Below, in pieces: positions 44,314-53,585 of a DNA stretch of 64,000 nt. Numbering within the stretch: the first letter of the stretch is position 1; every line of letters begins with the position of its first letter. A program made the translations under genes and the position numbers. The stretch comes from Nitratireductor sp. (GTDB taxonomy: Bacteria; Pseudomonadota; Alphaproteobacteria; Rhizobiales; Rhizobiaceae), in contig JACKJU010000001.1 of NCBI GenBank assembly GCA_020637805.1, forward strand, positions 186,001 to 250,000. Direction: 5' to 3'. Under the pieces are notes generated by a model, which saw nothing but the letters and a program-made list of their open reading frames with translations, did no database searches and was not told the DNA's origin.

Positions 44314-45024
44314 ATGACCATAAAGGCAATCCTGTTCGACAAGGACGGAACGCTGCTCGATTTCGAGGGAACCTACGGCCCTGCAGCGGCCGGCGTCATT
44401 CGGCATCTGGCTTCAGGTGACGCCGCACTCGCTCGGCTGCTTGCCGAACTTGTCGAATTCGATCTCGACCGGGAGGCGTTTGGCGAGAGTTCAACAGTCA
44501 TTGCAGGATCGGCTGCCGATCTGGCTGAGTTATGGTGCGAGCACCTTGCCGGAAAGGACGTTCCTGACCTCGCCCTGGAGATCGACGCCCTGTTCACCGA
44601 TTATTCGCGTGCCTCGATCGTTCCTTTCCAGGGCCTGAATGAAGTTCTGCAAAGCCTGGCAAATGCGGGGCATTTAATGGGAATCGCAACCAATGACAGC
44701 GAGGCCGGGGCAAGGAGCCAACTTGAAATCGTTGGCATTTCCAGTCACTTCCCGTTTGTCGCGGGCTATGACTCCGGATTTGGCGCGAAACCGGATTGCG
44801 GGATGGTGAAGGCTTTTGCCAGCCATACCGGCATTCCACCTTCCGAAATCGCGATGGTCGGGGACAGCCTGCATGACATGCGTTGCGCGCGCGGCGGCGG
44901 CGCTCTGGCAGTAGCGGTGGCATCGGGCATGGCCAGCGCGGACGAACTCGCTCCGTTTGCCGACCATGTGATTGCCAGCGTCCGGGACCTTCCAGGTCTT
45001 GTCTCCAGGCTGAATGCTGCCTGA
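44314..45024 (+). CDS. HAD-superfamily hydrolase, phosphoglycolate-phosphatase type
   Basis: 236 residues with all four HAD motifs: FDKDGTLLDFEG (nucleophile Asp9), IATNDSEAG, a Lys in GAKPDCGMV, and AMVGDSLHDMRCAR. A helical cap lies between motifs I and II. Overall layout is that of Gph/PGP-type small-molecule phosphatases. GGAA precedes ATG 44314. Substrate unknown; the preceding amidinotransferase suggests a phosphorylated intermediate is possible, but this is inference. Confidence 0.88.
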   Translation: MTIKAILFDKDGTLLDFEGTYGPAAAGVIRHLASGDAALARLLAELVEFDLDREAFGESSTVIAGSAADLAELWCEHLAGKDVPDLALEIDALFTDYSRASIVPFQGLNEVLQSLANAGHLMGIATNDSEAGARSQLEIVGISSHFPFVAGYDSGFGAKPDCGMVKAFASHTGIPPSEIAMVGDSLHDMRCARGGGALAVAVASGMASADELAPFADHVIASVRDLPGLVSRLNAA

Positions 45025-45101
45025 GAGGCGCAAGGACACACAACAGATTTGCTGTCACTTGCGCACTGCGGCTGCGCCCAATTCACATTACCTTCACCGG
45101 G

Positions 45102-45119
45102 TTGTCACATCCCTGAAAC
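45102..45119 (+). promoter_or_regulatory. Possible PHO box upstream of the phytase-like gene
   Basis: TTGTCAC-ATCC-CTGAAAC: two 7-base near-repeats separated by 4 bases, resembling the CTGTCAT direct repeat bound by PhoB, 49 bases before the start of a phosphatase-family exported protein. Only about 9 of 14 positions match consensus, so tentative. Confidence 0.3.
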
Positions 45120-45168
45120 GAAGCTCATGCCATTTCCCCCGGACTCATTTCTGGTCTGGAGGACTATC

Positions 45169-47361
45169 ATGAAAAAACTACTGTTTCTTGGCGCCGCCTT
45201 TGCAGCGCTTTCGACGGCTCCCGCACTGACCGCCAATGCGGAAGACATGAACTTCAACCGGGTTGCCAGCTTCCCGGTAAACACGAACATTCCCGCTGAC
45301 ATGGACAACCTGTCCGAAAGCTCCTCGGAAATCATTGCAGCGACCGCGGACGGTAACGGCCTTGTCTATTCCGACAGCCCCCTTGGCGGTATCGGCTTTA
45401 TCGACATTACTGATCCTGCCAGCCCGAAAGCAGACGGTTTCGTGAAGATGGAAGGCGAGCCTACTTCCGTTGCCGTGCTCGGCGGCAAGGTATTCGTCGC
45501 GCTCAACACGTCCGAGAGCTACACCAACCCATCGGGGCGGCTGGTAGCGATTGACATGAAATCGCGCACCGAGGTTTCCAGTTGCGATCTTGGCGGTCAG
45601 CCCGATTCCGTTGCCATCTCGCCGGACGGATCGCTCCTTGCCGTTGCGATCGAAAACGAACGCGACGAAGATCTGAACGATGGCGAAATTCCGCAGATGC
45701 CGGCGGGATATGTCACCATTTTCGACATGGCGGACGGAAACGCCGATTGCGGTTCGATGAAGAAGGTCGACGTCACCGGTCTTGCAGCAATTGCAGGCGA
45801 CGATCCCGAACCGGAATTCGTGGATTTCAACGCCAACAACGAGCTGGCCGTAACCCTCCAGGAAAACAACCACATTGTCATAATCGACGGCAAGAGCGGC
45901 AAGGTAACCTCGAACTTTTCTGCAGGTTCCGTCGATCTGAAGAATGTCGATGTCGAGGAAGAAGGCGCCCTCACCTTCGACGGGACGCAGGATGGCCGTC
46001 GCCGCGAGCCCGATTCGGTTCAATGGCTGGACAACGACCGCATCGCCATCGCCAATGAAGGCGACTACAAGGGCGGTTCACGCGGCTTCACCATTTTCAG
46101 CAAGGACGGCACTGAACTTTACGAGAGCGGTCTTTCGTTCGAATACGAGATCGCCCGCATCGGCCATTATCCCGAGAAGCGCTCGGGCAACAAGGGTGTC
46201 GAGCCGGAAGGCATGGAAGTCGCCACGATCGACGGCACCAATTACATGTTCCTGCTTTCCGAGCGCAGTTCGGTCGTCGGCGTTTACAAGATCAACGCCG
46301 AAGGCGCGCCTGAGCTCAAGCAGATACTGCCCAGCGGCATTGCCCCGGAAGGCGTGATCGCCATTCCTTCGCGCGGTCTGGTGGCCGTGGCCAACGAGGC
46401 AGACCTGGGCAAGGATGGCGGCGCACGCAGCCATGTCACCCTCTACAAGCTGGAAGAAGGCAAACCTGCCTATCCGACCATCATCTCTGCCATGGATGGC
46501 GACCGTCCGATCGGATGGGGTGCGCTTTCGGGCCTGGTGGCCGATGCGGAGGTGCCGGGCAAGCTGTATGCGGTCAACGACTCGTTCTATTCCAATCAGC
46601 CGACCATTTTCACCATCGATGCCACGAAGTCGCCCGCCGAGATCACCAATGCGCTGCGCGTCACGCGCAAGGGCGCAAATGCACAGCTTCTCGATCTCGA
46701 AGGTATCACGCTCGATGGCAAGGGCGGGTTCTGGCTGGCGTCTGAAGGCCGCACCGACAAGATGGTTCCCCATGGCCTCTATCACGTGAACGCCAAGGGC
46801 GAAATCAAGGAATCGGTGGCCTTCCCTCCAGAGCTTCTGGCTGTCGAGAAACGTTTCGGTTCAGAAGGTGTCACGAAGATCGGCGACACGCTGTGGATCG
46901 CAATCCAGCGCGAATGGGGCGATGATCCGGCAGGCCAGGTCAAACTGGTAGCCTACAATACCGAGAGCAAGGTATGGGGTGCCGTGCGCTATCCGCTCGA
47001 GCCCAAGGGCGCCGGATGGATTGGTCTCTCGGAGATCGTGGCTCATGGCGATTACGCCTACTTCCTGGAACGCGACAACCAGATCGGCGCCAATGCCAGG
47101 GTCAAGAAGATATTCCGGGTACCGCTGGCCGAGCTGAAGCCTGCTCCGTTGGGAGAAGATCTTCCGGTCGTCTCAAAAGAAGAGGTTCGCGACCTGCTGC
47201 CCGACCTGACTGCGCTCAACGGCTATGTTCAGGACAAGGTCGAGGGCCTGGCAATCGACGCAACTGGCGAATTCTACGCGGTAACGGACAATGACGGCGT
47301 GGACGATGCAAACGGCGAAACGATCTTCATGAAGCTCGGAAAGATCGACGCCAACATGTAA
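45169..47361 (+). CDS. Exported phytase-esterase-like protein
   Basis: 730 residues. A signal peptide (MKKLLFLGAAFAALSTAPAL-TANA) directs export. The first half is a beta-propeller-like domain (IGFIDITDPASPKADGFVKM, DSVAISPDGSLLAVAIENER, EGVIAIPSRGLVAVANEADL). The second half (about 420-730) resembles the esterase-like activity of phytase domain: LLDLEGITLDGKGGFWLASE, GSEGVTKIGDTLWIAIQREW, GWIGLSEIVAHGDYAYFLER, VEGLAIDATGEFYAVTDNDG. GGAGG precedes ATG 45169; an open frame back to 45049 is not signal-like. It probably acts in the periplasm on phosphate esters. Confidence 0.85.
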   Translation: MKKLLFLGAAFAALSTAPALTANAEDMNFNRVASFPVNTNIPADMDNLSESSSEIIAATADGNGLVYSDSPLGGIGFIDITDPASPKADGFVKMEGEPTSVAVLGGKVFVALNTSESYTNPSGRLVAIDMKSRTEVSSCDLGGQPDSVAISPDGSLLAVAIENERDEDLNDGEIPQMPAGYVTIFDMADGNADCGSMKKVDVTGLAAIAGDDPEPEFVDFNANNELAVTLQENNHIVIIDGKSGKVTSNFSAGSVDLKNVDVEEEGALTFDGTQDGRRREPDSVQWLDNDRIAIANEGDYKGGSRGFTIFSKDGTELYESGLSFEYEIARIGHYPEKRSGNKGVEPEGMEVATIDGTNYMFLLSERSSVVGVYKINAEGAPELKQILPSGIAPEGVIAIPSRGLVAVANEADLGKDGGARSHVTLYKLEEGKPAYPTIISAMDGDRPIGWGALSGLVADAEVPGKLYAVNDSFYSNQPTIFTIDATKSPAEITNALRVTRKGANAQLLDLEGITLDGKGGFWLASEGRTDKMVPHGLYHVNAKGEIKESVAFPPELLAVEKRFGSEGVTKIGDTLWIAIQREWGDDPAGQVKLVAYNTESKVWGAVRYPLEPKGAGWIGLSEIVAHGDYAYFLERDNQIGANARVKKIFRVPLAELKPAPLGEDLPVVSKEEVRDLLPDLTALNGYVQDKVEGLAIDATGEFYAVTDNDGVDDANGETIFMKLGKIDANM

Positions 47362-47697
47362 CCAGCTGACCCTGGTATTTTCGAAAAGCGGTGCCGTTTC
47401 ATCAAAATCAGGTGAAACGGCATCTTTTTGCGTCAGTTCTTGCCGTCCCTGCTTGTTGCAGACGGTTTGGATACTACCTATATTCGGCATGGCAGATATG
47501 TTCTGTACATTTCTGCAAGTCAGGTCACCGTGCCAGAGGCGTCTTGGATGCCAAAAGCCCCGGAACCCGGCCAAAGCCATATCGATATTCCGCTGGCGGC
47601 AGAACTTCTGCCCCGAAATGCAGAATTACCCGGCTGCGACTGGTCCGATTGTTGATCGAAAACGTATGTTGGGAGTCAAGCCTTGCGGGAGGTCAGT
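47362..47697. other. 336-bp gap between the phytase-like gene and folE
   Basis: Contains the terminator at 47392-47429 and presumably the folE promoter. Short open frames covering 47391-47933 overlap folE in another frame and lack support. Confidence 0.5.
47392..47429 (+). terminator. Rho-independent terminator after the phytase-like gene
   Basis: Perfect 10-bp stem TGCCGTTTCA/TGAAACGGCA with an 11-base loop, followed by TCTTTTTG, starting 30 bases after the stop codon. Confidence 0.85.
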
Positions 47698-48333
47698 ATG
47701 GACGCAATCATCGAAAGTCTGAAAAAGGGCACCGGACGGAAAATCCTGCCGAAGAAGGACCGGCCGAGCCAGGCGGAAGCCGAGGCTGCGGTTCGAACGT
47801 TGCTGCAATGGATCGGCGAGGATGTGGACCGCGAGGGCCTGATAGACACCCCCAGCCGTGTCGCCAAGGCCTACAAGGAAATGTTCTCCGGCTACGACAT
47901 GGACCCGGAAGATGCGCTCGGCCGCACCTTTGAGGAAGTGGGTGGCTATGATGACATGGTGCTCGTCAAGGATATCCAGTTTCATTCGCACTGCGAACAC
48001 CACATGGTTCCGATCATCGGCAAGGCACACGTTGCCTATCTTCCCGACGGCAAGGTGCTGGGCCTTTCCAAGATCGCCCGCGTGGTCGACATTTTCGCCC
48101 ATCGTCTCCAGACACAGGAAAACATGACTGCGCAGATCGCCTATACCATCGATGATGCACTCAAACCGCGCGGTGTTGCGGTGATGATCGAGGCCGAGCA
48201 CATGTGCATGGCGATGCGCGGCATCAAGAAACAGGGCTCCACCACTACGACCACCTGTTTCACCGGCGAGTTCCGCAACAACTCTGCCGAACAGGTAAGC
48301 TTCATGACGCATCTGAGGCTTGGCCGCGAATAG
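47698..48333 (+). CDS. folE: GTP cyclohydrolase I
   Basis: Converts GTP to dihydroneopterin triphosphate, the first step of folate synthesis. 211 residues: IGEDVDREGLIDTPSRVAKA, IQFHSHCEHHMVPIIGKAHV (zinc Cys and His), YLPDGKVLGLSKIARVVDIF, LKPRGVAVMIEAEHMCMAMR and the second zinc Cys in the following region. GGAGG precedes ATG 47698 by 6 bases; an in-frame TTG at 47683 is less likely. Confidence 0.97.
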   Translation: MDAIIESLKKGTGRKILPKKDRPSQAEAEAAVRTLLQWIGEDVDREGLIDTPSRVAKAYKEMFSGYDMDPEDALGRTFEEVGGYDDMVLVKDIQFHSHCEHHMVPIIGKAHVAYLPDGKVLGLSKIARVVDIFAHRLQTQENMTAQIAYTIDDALKPRGVAVMIEAEHMCMAMRGIKKQGSTTTTTCFTGEFRNNSAEQVSFMTHLRLGRE

Positions 48334-48480
48334 CCGGCGGCCCGGCGCTCGCTCCGCTGGATGGTGTTGAAGCAATGCGGGGCCATGCAGGACTTGCGAA
48401 ATTTCTCGCGATGCGCGAAAGCTCGCCTTGCTTCATGACGGGACAACCCGAACATGGCTTACCTCTGCGAGATCAGATCG

Positions 48481-48939
48481 ATGACCCAATTCGCTTCCCC
48501 GGTTTCCGGTGCTGAACAGGAAGAAGGCCTGGCCTTCCGGCCAAAGTTCGATTCGTCCGGATTGATCACTGCCGTCGCCGTCGATCACGAGACGGGCGAA
48601 GTGCTGATGCTTGCCCACATGAACGCGCAGGCGCTTGAAAGAACACTTGCTACCGGAACCGTCCATTACTGGAGCCGTTCGCGGGGCAAGATGTGGATCA
48701 AGGGGGAAACTTCCGGCAATACCCAGACCGTTGTCGAGGTTCTGACCGATTGCGATCAGGACGCCGTGGTCTTGCGGGTTCGGCAGGAGGGCGTGGCCGC
48801 TGCATGCCATACCGGCCGGGTTAGCTGTTTCTATCGCAAGGTGATCCAGGGTGAAGACGGCTCCTTTGTACTGGAGAAGGATCCCCGGCCCGCCCGTTTC
48901 GACCCTTCGAGTGTTTACGGCAGCCAGGGTGACGGTTGA
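48481..48939 (+). CDS. hisI: Phosphoribosyl-AMP cyclohydrolase
   Basis: Third step of histidine synthesis; opens the purine ring of PR-AMP. 152 residues with the HisI signature: LITAVAVDHETGEVLMLAHM, TGTVHYWSRSRGKMWIKGE, TSGNTQTVVEVLTDCDQDAV and CHTGRVSCFYRKV (metal-binding Cys). Single-domain form with no HisE fusion, as usual in alphaproteobacteria. ATG 48481 preferred; another in-frame ATG lies at 48454. Confidence 0.96.
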   Translation: MTQFASPVSGAEQEEGLAFRPKFDSSGLITAVAVDHETGEVLMLAHMNAQALERTLATGTVHYWSRSRGKMWIKGETSGNTQTVVEVLTDCDQDAVVLRVRQEGVAAACHTGRVSCFYRKVIQGEDGSFVLEKDPRPARFDPSSVYGSQGDG

Positions 48940-48985
48940 TATCCGCAACTGGTATCCCAGCTTTCTATGATGGCAGATGAAACAG

Positions 48986-49020
48986 GAACACTTGCGGAAC
49001 ATCCAATGAACATGTATGCT
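48986..49020 (+). promoter_or_regulatory. lexA promoter with three-part LexA operator
   Basis: Three GAAC half-sites at 48986, 48997 and 49008, each separated by exactly 7 bases, giving two overlapping GAAC-N7-GAAC sites. They lie over a probable promoter: TTGCGG (-35, 48992-48997), 17-base spacer, TATGCT (-10, 49015-49020). The lexA start is 32 bases downstream of the -10. This fits LexA autoregulation. Confidence 0.8.
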
Positions 49021-49051
49021 CTGGCAACCGATTCAACCGGGAGCCGCATAC

Positions 49052-49864
49052 ATGCTTACGCGCAAGCAGCACGACCTACTGATGCTCATCCATCACCGTT
49101 TGCAGGAAGACGGCATTCCGCCGTCCTTCGAGGAGATGAAGGAAGCGCTGAACCTGAAATCCAAATCAGGCATTCACCGCCTGATCACGGCTCTCGAGGA
49201 ACGAGGCTTCATCCGGCGCCTCCCCAATCGTGCGCGCGCCCTTGAAGTGATCAAGCTGCCGGAAGGAGCCATCCGTCCTCCAGAGGTATCTGCGCCGTTG
49301 GCAGGACCTTCTCCGGCCGCTGTTCCGGCCTCTTCCAATGTCACCGAGTTCCCGCGGCGCGGCGGTCTCGCCGCGCGCTATGCGGCTTCGTCCGGCGGTG
49401 GCGATCATGACAATGTGACAAGGCTCCCCGCCTCTAGTTCGCCGAGAGATCGAGGTTCAGAAGCGGGCCGGGATACCACCCCTGCTCACTCCGTCCAGAT
49501 CATGGGACGCATCGCAGCCGGTGTACCGATAGCAGCAATCCAGGATCCGTCCGGCATCGTCGCGGTTCCTCCGGGCATGATCGGCCGGGGATCGCACTAC
49601 GCCCTGACCGTGAGTGGCGATTCGATGATCAACAAGGGTATTCTCGATGGCGATACCGTGATTGTCCGCGAAACCGACACTGCCGAGGCTGGCGATGTCG
49701 TTGTGGCGCTGGTTGATGATGAAGAGGCGACCCTGAAGACCTTCCGCCGTGACGGTGCAAATATCGCGCTTGAGGCGGCCAACCCTGCCTATCCGACACG
49801 GGTGTTCTCGTCAGACCGGGTGAAGGTTCAGGGCAGGCTTGTCGGCCTGATCCGCGAGTATTGA
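49052..49864 (+). CDS. lexA: SOS response repressor LexA
   Basis: Self-cleaving repressor of DNA-damage genes. N-terminal winged helix-turn-helix: MLTRKQHDLLMLIHHRLQED, PPSFEEMKEALNLKSKSGIH. C-terminal S24 protease: cleavage Ala156-Gly157 in MGRIAAGVPI, nucleophile Ser191 in VSGDSM, Lys229 in EEATLKTF. The 270-residue length is larger than usual because of a long low-complexity linker (about 75-145, including AARYAASSGGGDHDN). GGGAG precedes ATG 49052. Confidence 0.97.
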   Translation: MLTRKQHDLLMLIHHRLQEDGIPPSFEEMKEALNLKSKSGIHRLITALEERGFIRRLPNRARALEVIKLPEGAIRPPEVSAPLAGPSPAAVPASSNVTEFPRRGGLAARYAASSGGGDHDNVTRLPASSSPRDRGSEAGRDTTPAHSVQIMGRIAAGVPIAAIQDPSGIVAVPPGMIGRGSHYALTVSGDSMINKGILDGDTVIVRETDTAEAGDVVVALVDDEEATLKTFRRDGANIALEAANPAYPTRVFSSDRVKVQGRLVGLIREY

Positions 49865-49906
49865 GCCGCGCGTAGGTTGCGCAGTATCAATTCAGATTTC
49901 GAGAGA

Positions 49907-49934
49907 GGGCTGGCTACTTGCCGGCCCTTTTTTT
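49907..49934 (+). terminator. Rho-independent terminator after lexA
   Basis: 8-bp stem GGGCTGGC/GCCGGCCC (one G-U pair), 5-base loop, then seven T residues. It starts 43 bases after the lexA stop. Confidence 0.9.
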
Positions 49935-50046
49935 ACGGCTGCGTGGAGTCGGGGAATTTCGGCAGTTTCCAGCCGATTTCTCTACCTCGCGATAATCTGC
50001 GCGACGCATTCGAGCTGGAGAAGCTTTCCGGTCTTGACGGAAGCAA

Positions 50047-53000
50047 TCAGTTCGCGGCTTCGCTTGCGATCCTTGCAAGTTTCTGGGCGACGACTGCCGA
50101 TCCCTTTATGCGCTTTTCCGCTTCCGCCCAGTCCCGCTGAATAAACACAGTCTGATCGGGCCTGACCTTTGCAAGCGTCGACTGGTCCGAAATCCACTTG
50201 AGCAGTCCGGCGGGATTGGGGAACTCGGAATCGCGGAATGCAATGACCAGCCCCTTTGGACCGGCATCGAGCTTGGCAATGTTTGCCTTCACGCAAAGAC
50301 CCTTGATGAAGACGATCTTCAACAGGTGATCGACTTCCTCCGGCAAGGGGCCAAACCTGTCGATGAGTTCGGCAGCAAAGGCCTCGATATCGGCGGTCTC
50401 TTCCAAATCGGCCAGCCTGCGGTAGAGCGAAAGCCGCAATTGCAGGTCGGGTACATAGGTCTCGGGAATGAGCACTGCCGCACCGACGGATATCTGCGGC
50501 GACCAGCGCTCGTTGCCTCCCGCGAAGTCTCCCGCCTTCAACTCGGCCACGGCCTCTTCGAGCATCTGCTGGTAGAGCTCGTAGCCGACTTCCTTGATCT
50601 GGCCGGATTGCTCCTCGCCCAGAATGTTGCCAGACCCGCGAATGTCGAGATCGTGGCTTGCGAGTTCGAACCCCGCGCCGATGGTATCGAGCGACTGCAG
50701 TACCTTCAGCCGGCGCTCGGCATTGGCCGTAAGTTGCTTCCTGGCGGGCAGCATGAAGAGCGCGTAGGCGCGTGTCTTGGAGCGCCCCACCCTGCCCCGC
50801 AGCTGGTAGAGCTGGGCAAGGCCGAACATGTCGGCGCGATGAACGATGAGCGTGTTCGCGGTCGGGATGTCCAGCCCGCTTTCCACGATAGTCGTTGAAA
50901 GCAGGATATCGTAGTTGCCGTCATAGAAGGCGTTCATGACGTCATCAAGCTCGCCGCCGCTCATCTGGCCATGCGCGGTCGCGATCCGCAGTTCGGGAAC
51001 GAGTTCCCTGAGAATCGCATGCTGCTCTTCGAGGTCGGAAATGCGGGGGCAGACATAGAAGCTCTGGCCGCCGCGATAGTGCTCGCGCAGCAACGCTTCG
51101 CGAATGACGAGCGAGTCGAATGGGGTGACAAAGGTGCGTACAGCCAACCGGTCGACCGGCGGTGTGGTGATCAGCGACAGTTCGCGGACACCGGTCAGGG
51201 CGAGCTGCAATGTGCGCGGAATGGGCGTCGCCGACAGCGTGAGCACATGCACGTCAGAACGCAGTTCCTTCAGCTTTTCCTTGTGCTTGACCCCGAAGCG
51301 CTGCTCCTCGTCGATTATCAGAAGGCCCAGCCTGTCGAACCGAATCTGGTCGGACAAAAGGGCGTGGGTTCCGATTGCAATATCGATGGTGCCGTCGGCG
51401 ATTCCCTTGCGCGCTTCGGCCAGTTCCTTCGAACCGACCAGGCGTGACAGATGCGCCAGCTTGACCGGCAGGCCGCGAAACCGTTCGGAGAATGTCTTGT
51501 AGTGCTGGCGGGCGAGCAGCGTGGTCGGGACAACGACCGCGACCTGGCGGCCCGCCATTGCCGCCGTGAAAGCAGCACGCATGGCCACTTCCGTCTTGCC
51601 GAAACCCACATCGCCGCAGATCAGACGATCCATTGGCGTACCGGCTGCCAGATCGTCCATCACGTTTTCGATGGCACCCAGCTGATCCTCGGTCTCGTCA
51701 TAGGGGAAGCGCGCCACGAACTCGCCGTAGGGGCCGTGCGGTGGTATCATTACCTCTGCCTTGCGCATGGCCCGCTCTGCGGCGATGCGGATCAGCTGGC
51801 CCGCCATCTCGAGAAGGCGTTTCTTGAGCTTCGCCTTGCGCGCCTGCCAGGCCACGCCGCCCAGCCTGTCAAGCTGGACGTTGGCATCCTCCGAACCGTA
51901 GCGCGACAGCAGTTCGATATTCTCGACGGGCAGGAAAAGCTTGTCGTCGCCGGCATAGTGCAATTCGAGGCAATCATGCGGATGCCCCGTGACCTCGATG
52001 GTCCTAAGGCCTACGAAGCGGCCAATACCGTGGTCCACATGGACGACGATCTCGCCTTCGGAGAGGCCCGCGACCTCGCTGATGTAGTCGGCACCCTTTC
52101 GCTTGCGGGTCCGGCGCACGAGCCGGTCACCGAGAATGTCCTGCTCCGCTATGAGATCGAGATCGCCGATGGAAAATCCGCTCTCGATCGGCAGGGCAGC
52201 GATACCCGCAATGTTTGCGGGAAGCTTTTCAAGCGCCGACACCGATTCCACGAGGCGAACCTCGTTTGCCTCGTGATCGGCAAGCACGCCGCGCATGCGC
52301 TCGGCAGAGCCTTCGGTCCATGCGGCGATCAGAACGCGGCGGCTGCCAGAGATAATGCCTTTGAGATGTTCGGCCAATGCCTCGAATACATTGGCACCGC
52401 TGGCGCGTTCCTGGGCAAATGAACGGCCCGGCTTACCGCCCAGATCGATAACCGCCCGGTTTTCGGTTTCCATCACGTCGAATGGCGAAACGAGCGTGAT
52501 TTTCTCCATGAGCGGCAGGAACTCGTCCGCCGACAAATAGAGACTATCGGGCGGCAATGGCTTGTAGGGCGCTGCATCTTCAAGCGATGCGTCGAGGGCA
52601 TCCTTGCGCGCTCCGTAGTGGTCTTCCACCTGCTCGATGCGCTGCAGAACGGAATCCTTCAGGCCCTGGTCGGCAACAAGCATGAAACCGTCGAGATAGC
52701 CGGCAACCGTTTCCAGCCGCTCGTGGAACAGCGGAAGCCAATGCTCGGTACCGGCAAAGCGGCGCCCCTCGCTGACAGCCTGATAGAGAGCGTCGTCGCG
52801 GGTGGCCGCTCCGAACTGCGCGATGTAGCCCTGGCGAAAGCGCGAGATTGCATCGGCCGACAGGACCACCTCGCTCATGGGAGCAAGGCTGAACTGTTTC
52901 AGCTGACCGGTGGTCCGTTGAGAGGCTGGATCGAATGAGCGAACCGACTCCAGCGTGTCGCCGAAAAAGTCGAGCCTTACCGGTTCGCTGCCGGAAGCAG

Positions 53001-53565
53001 GAAAGAGATCGAGTATCCCGCCCCGGACGGCGTACTCCCCCTTGCCGCGGACGGTGGACATGCGTTCGAAGCCCTCGGCTTCCAACTGGCGCACAAGCGC
53101 ATCCATGTCCGCGCGGCGGCCCGGCACGAATTCCTGTGTCTGGGCACCAATCGTTTCGGCGGGAATGCAGCGCTGCACCAGTGCATTGGCGGTGGTCAAC
53201 ACGATGAACGGCTTTGCGGGAGCTTCGCCTGCCTGAAAACGGGCAAGCCTGCCCAGCGTGTCTATGCGTTTTGCCGTGGTCTGCGCCGATGGCGAGACCC
53301 TGTCATATGGCAGGCAGTCCCATGCAGGCAGTTCAAGCACATCGAGCCAGGGCGCGAAGAAGGAAAGGCACGAGGCGAGATCGCCAAGCCTTTGGCCGTC
53401 CGACGAAATGAAGGCAATGCCCCTGCCCGCTTCCGCGCCTGCCGCCGAAAGCTCGCGGGCGAGCCGAGCCAGCAAGCCTGCAAATGCGCCTTCAGGTACT
53501 CCGGCAAATGCAACTGGCCGGTCATGGCCGGAAATCCTGCCCAGAAGATCGTTGTCAAAAAGCAT
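50047..53565 (-). CDS. mfd: Transcription-repair coupling factor
   Basis: SF2 translocase that removes stalled RNA polymerase and recruits UvrA. About 1172 residues. The UvrB-like N-terminal module has VLELPAWDCLPYDRVSP and GEYAVRGGILDLFPAS; the RNAP-interaction domain has EIVVHVDHGIGRFVGLRTIE; the helicase motor has CGDVGFGKTEVAMRAAF (Walker A), IIDEEQRFGVKHKEKL, TLSATPIPRTLQLALTG, STTIVESGLDIPTANTLIV and QLRGRVGRSKTRAYALF. ATG 53565 chosen; an upstream TTG (53589) would overlap the sdhE stop. Confidence 0.96.
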   Translation of the reverse strand: MLFDNDLLGRISGHDRPVAFAGVPEGAFAGLLARLARELSAAGAEAGRGIAFISSDGQRLGDLASCLSFFAPWLDVLELPAWDCLPYDRVSPSAQTTAKRIDTLGRLARFQAGEAPAKPFIVLTTANALVQRCIPAETIGAQTQEFVPGRRADMDALVRQLEAEGFERMSTVRGKGEYAVRGGILDLFPASGSEPVRLDFFGDTLESVRSFDPASQRTTGQLKQFSLAPMSEVVLSADAISRFRQGYIAQFGAATRDDALYQAVSEGRRFAGTEHWLPLFHERLETVAGYLDGFMLVADQGLKDSVLQRIEQVEDHYGARKDALDASLEDAAPYKPLPPDSLYLSADEFLPLMEKITLVSPFDVMETENRAVIDLGGKPGRSFAQERASGANVFEALAEHLKGIISGSRRVLIAAWTEGSAERMRGVLADHEANEVRLVESVSALEKLPANIAGIAALPIESGFSIGDLDLIAEQDILGDRLVRRTRKRKGADYISEVAGLSEGEIVVHVDHGIGRFVGLRTIEVTGHPHDCLELHYAGDDKLFLPVENIELLSRYGSEDANVQLDRLGGVAWQARKAKLKKRLLEMAGQLIRIAAERAMRKAEVMIPPHGPYGEFVARFPYDETEDQLGAIENVMDDLAAGTPMDRLICGDVGFGKTEVAMRAAFTAAMAGRQVAVVVPTTLLARQHYKTFSERFRGLPVKLAHLSRLVGSKELAEARKGIADGTIDIAIGTHALLSDQIRFDRLGLLIIDEEQRFGVKHKEKLKELRSDVHVLTLSATPIPRTLQLALTGVRELSLITTPPVDRLAVRTFVTPFDSLVIREALLREHYRGGQSFYVCPRISDLEEQHAILRELVPELRIATAHGQMSGGELDDVMNAFYDGNYDILLSTTIVESGLDIPTANTLIVHRADMFGLAQLYQLRGRVGRSKTRAYALFMLPARKQLTANAERRLKVLQSLDTIGAGFELASHDLDIRGSGNILGEEQSGQIKEVGYELYQQMLEEAVAELKAGDFAGGNERWSPQISVGAAVLIPETYVPDLQLRLSLYRRLADLEETADIEAFAAELIDRFGPLPEEVDHLLKIVFIKGLCVKANIAKLDAGPKGLVIAFRDSEFPNPAGLLKWISDQSTLAKVRPDQTVFIQRDWAEAEKRIKGSAVVAQKLARIASEAAN

Positions 53566-53585
53566 GTTTCGATTGCCGCCTGGGT

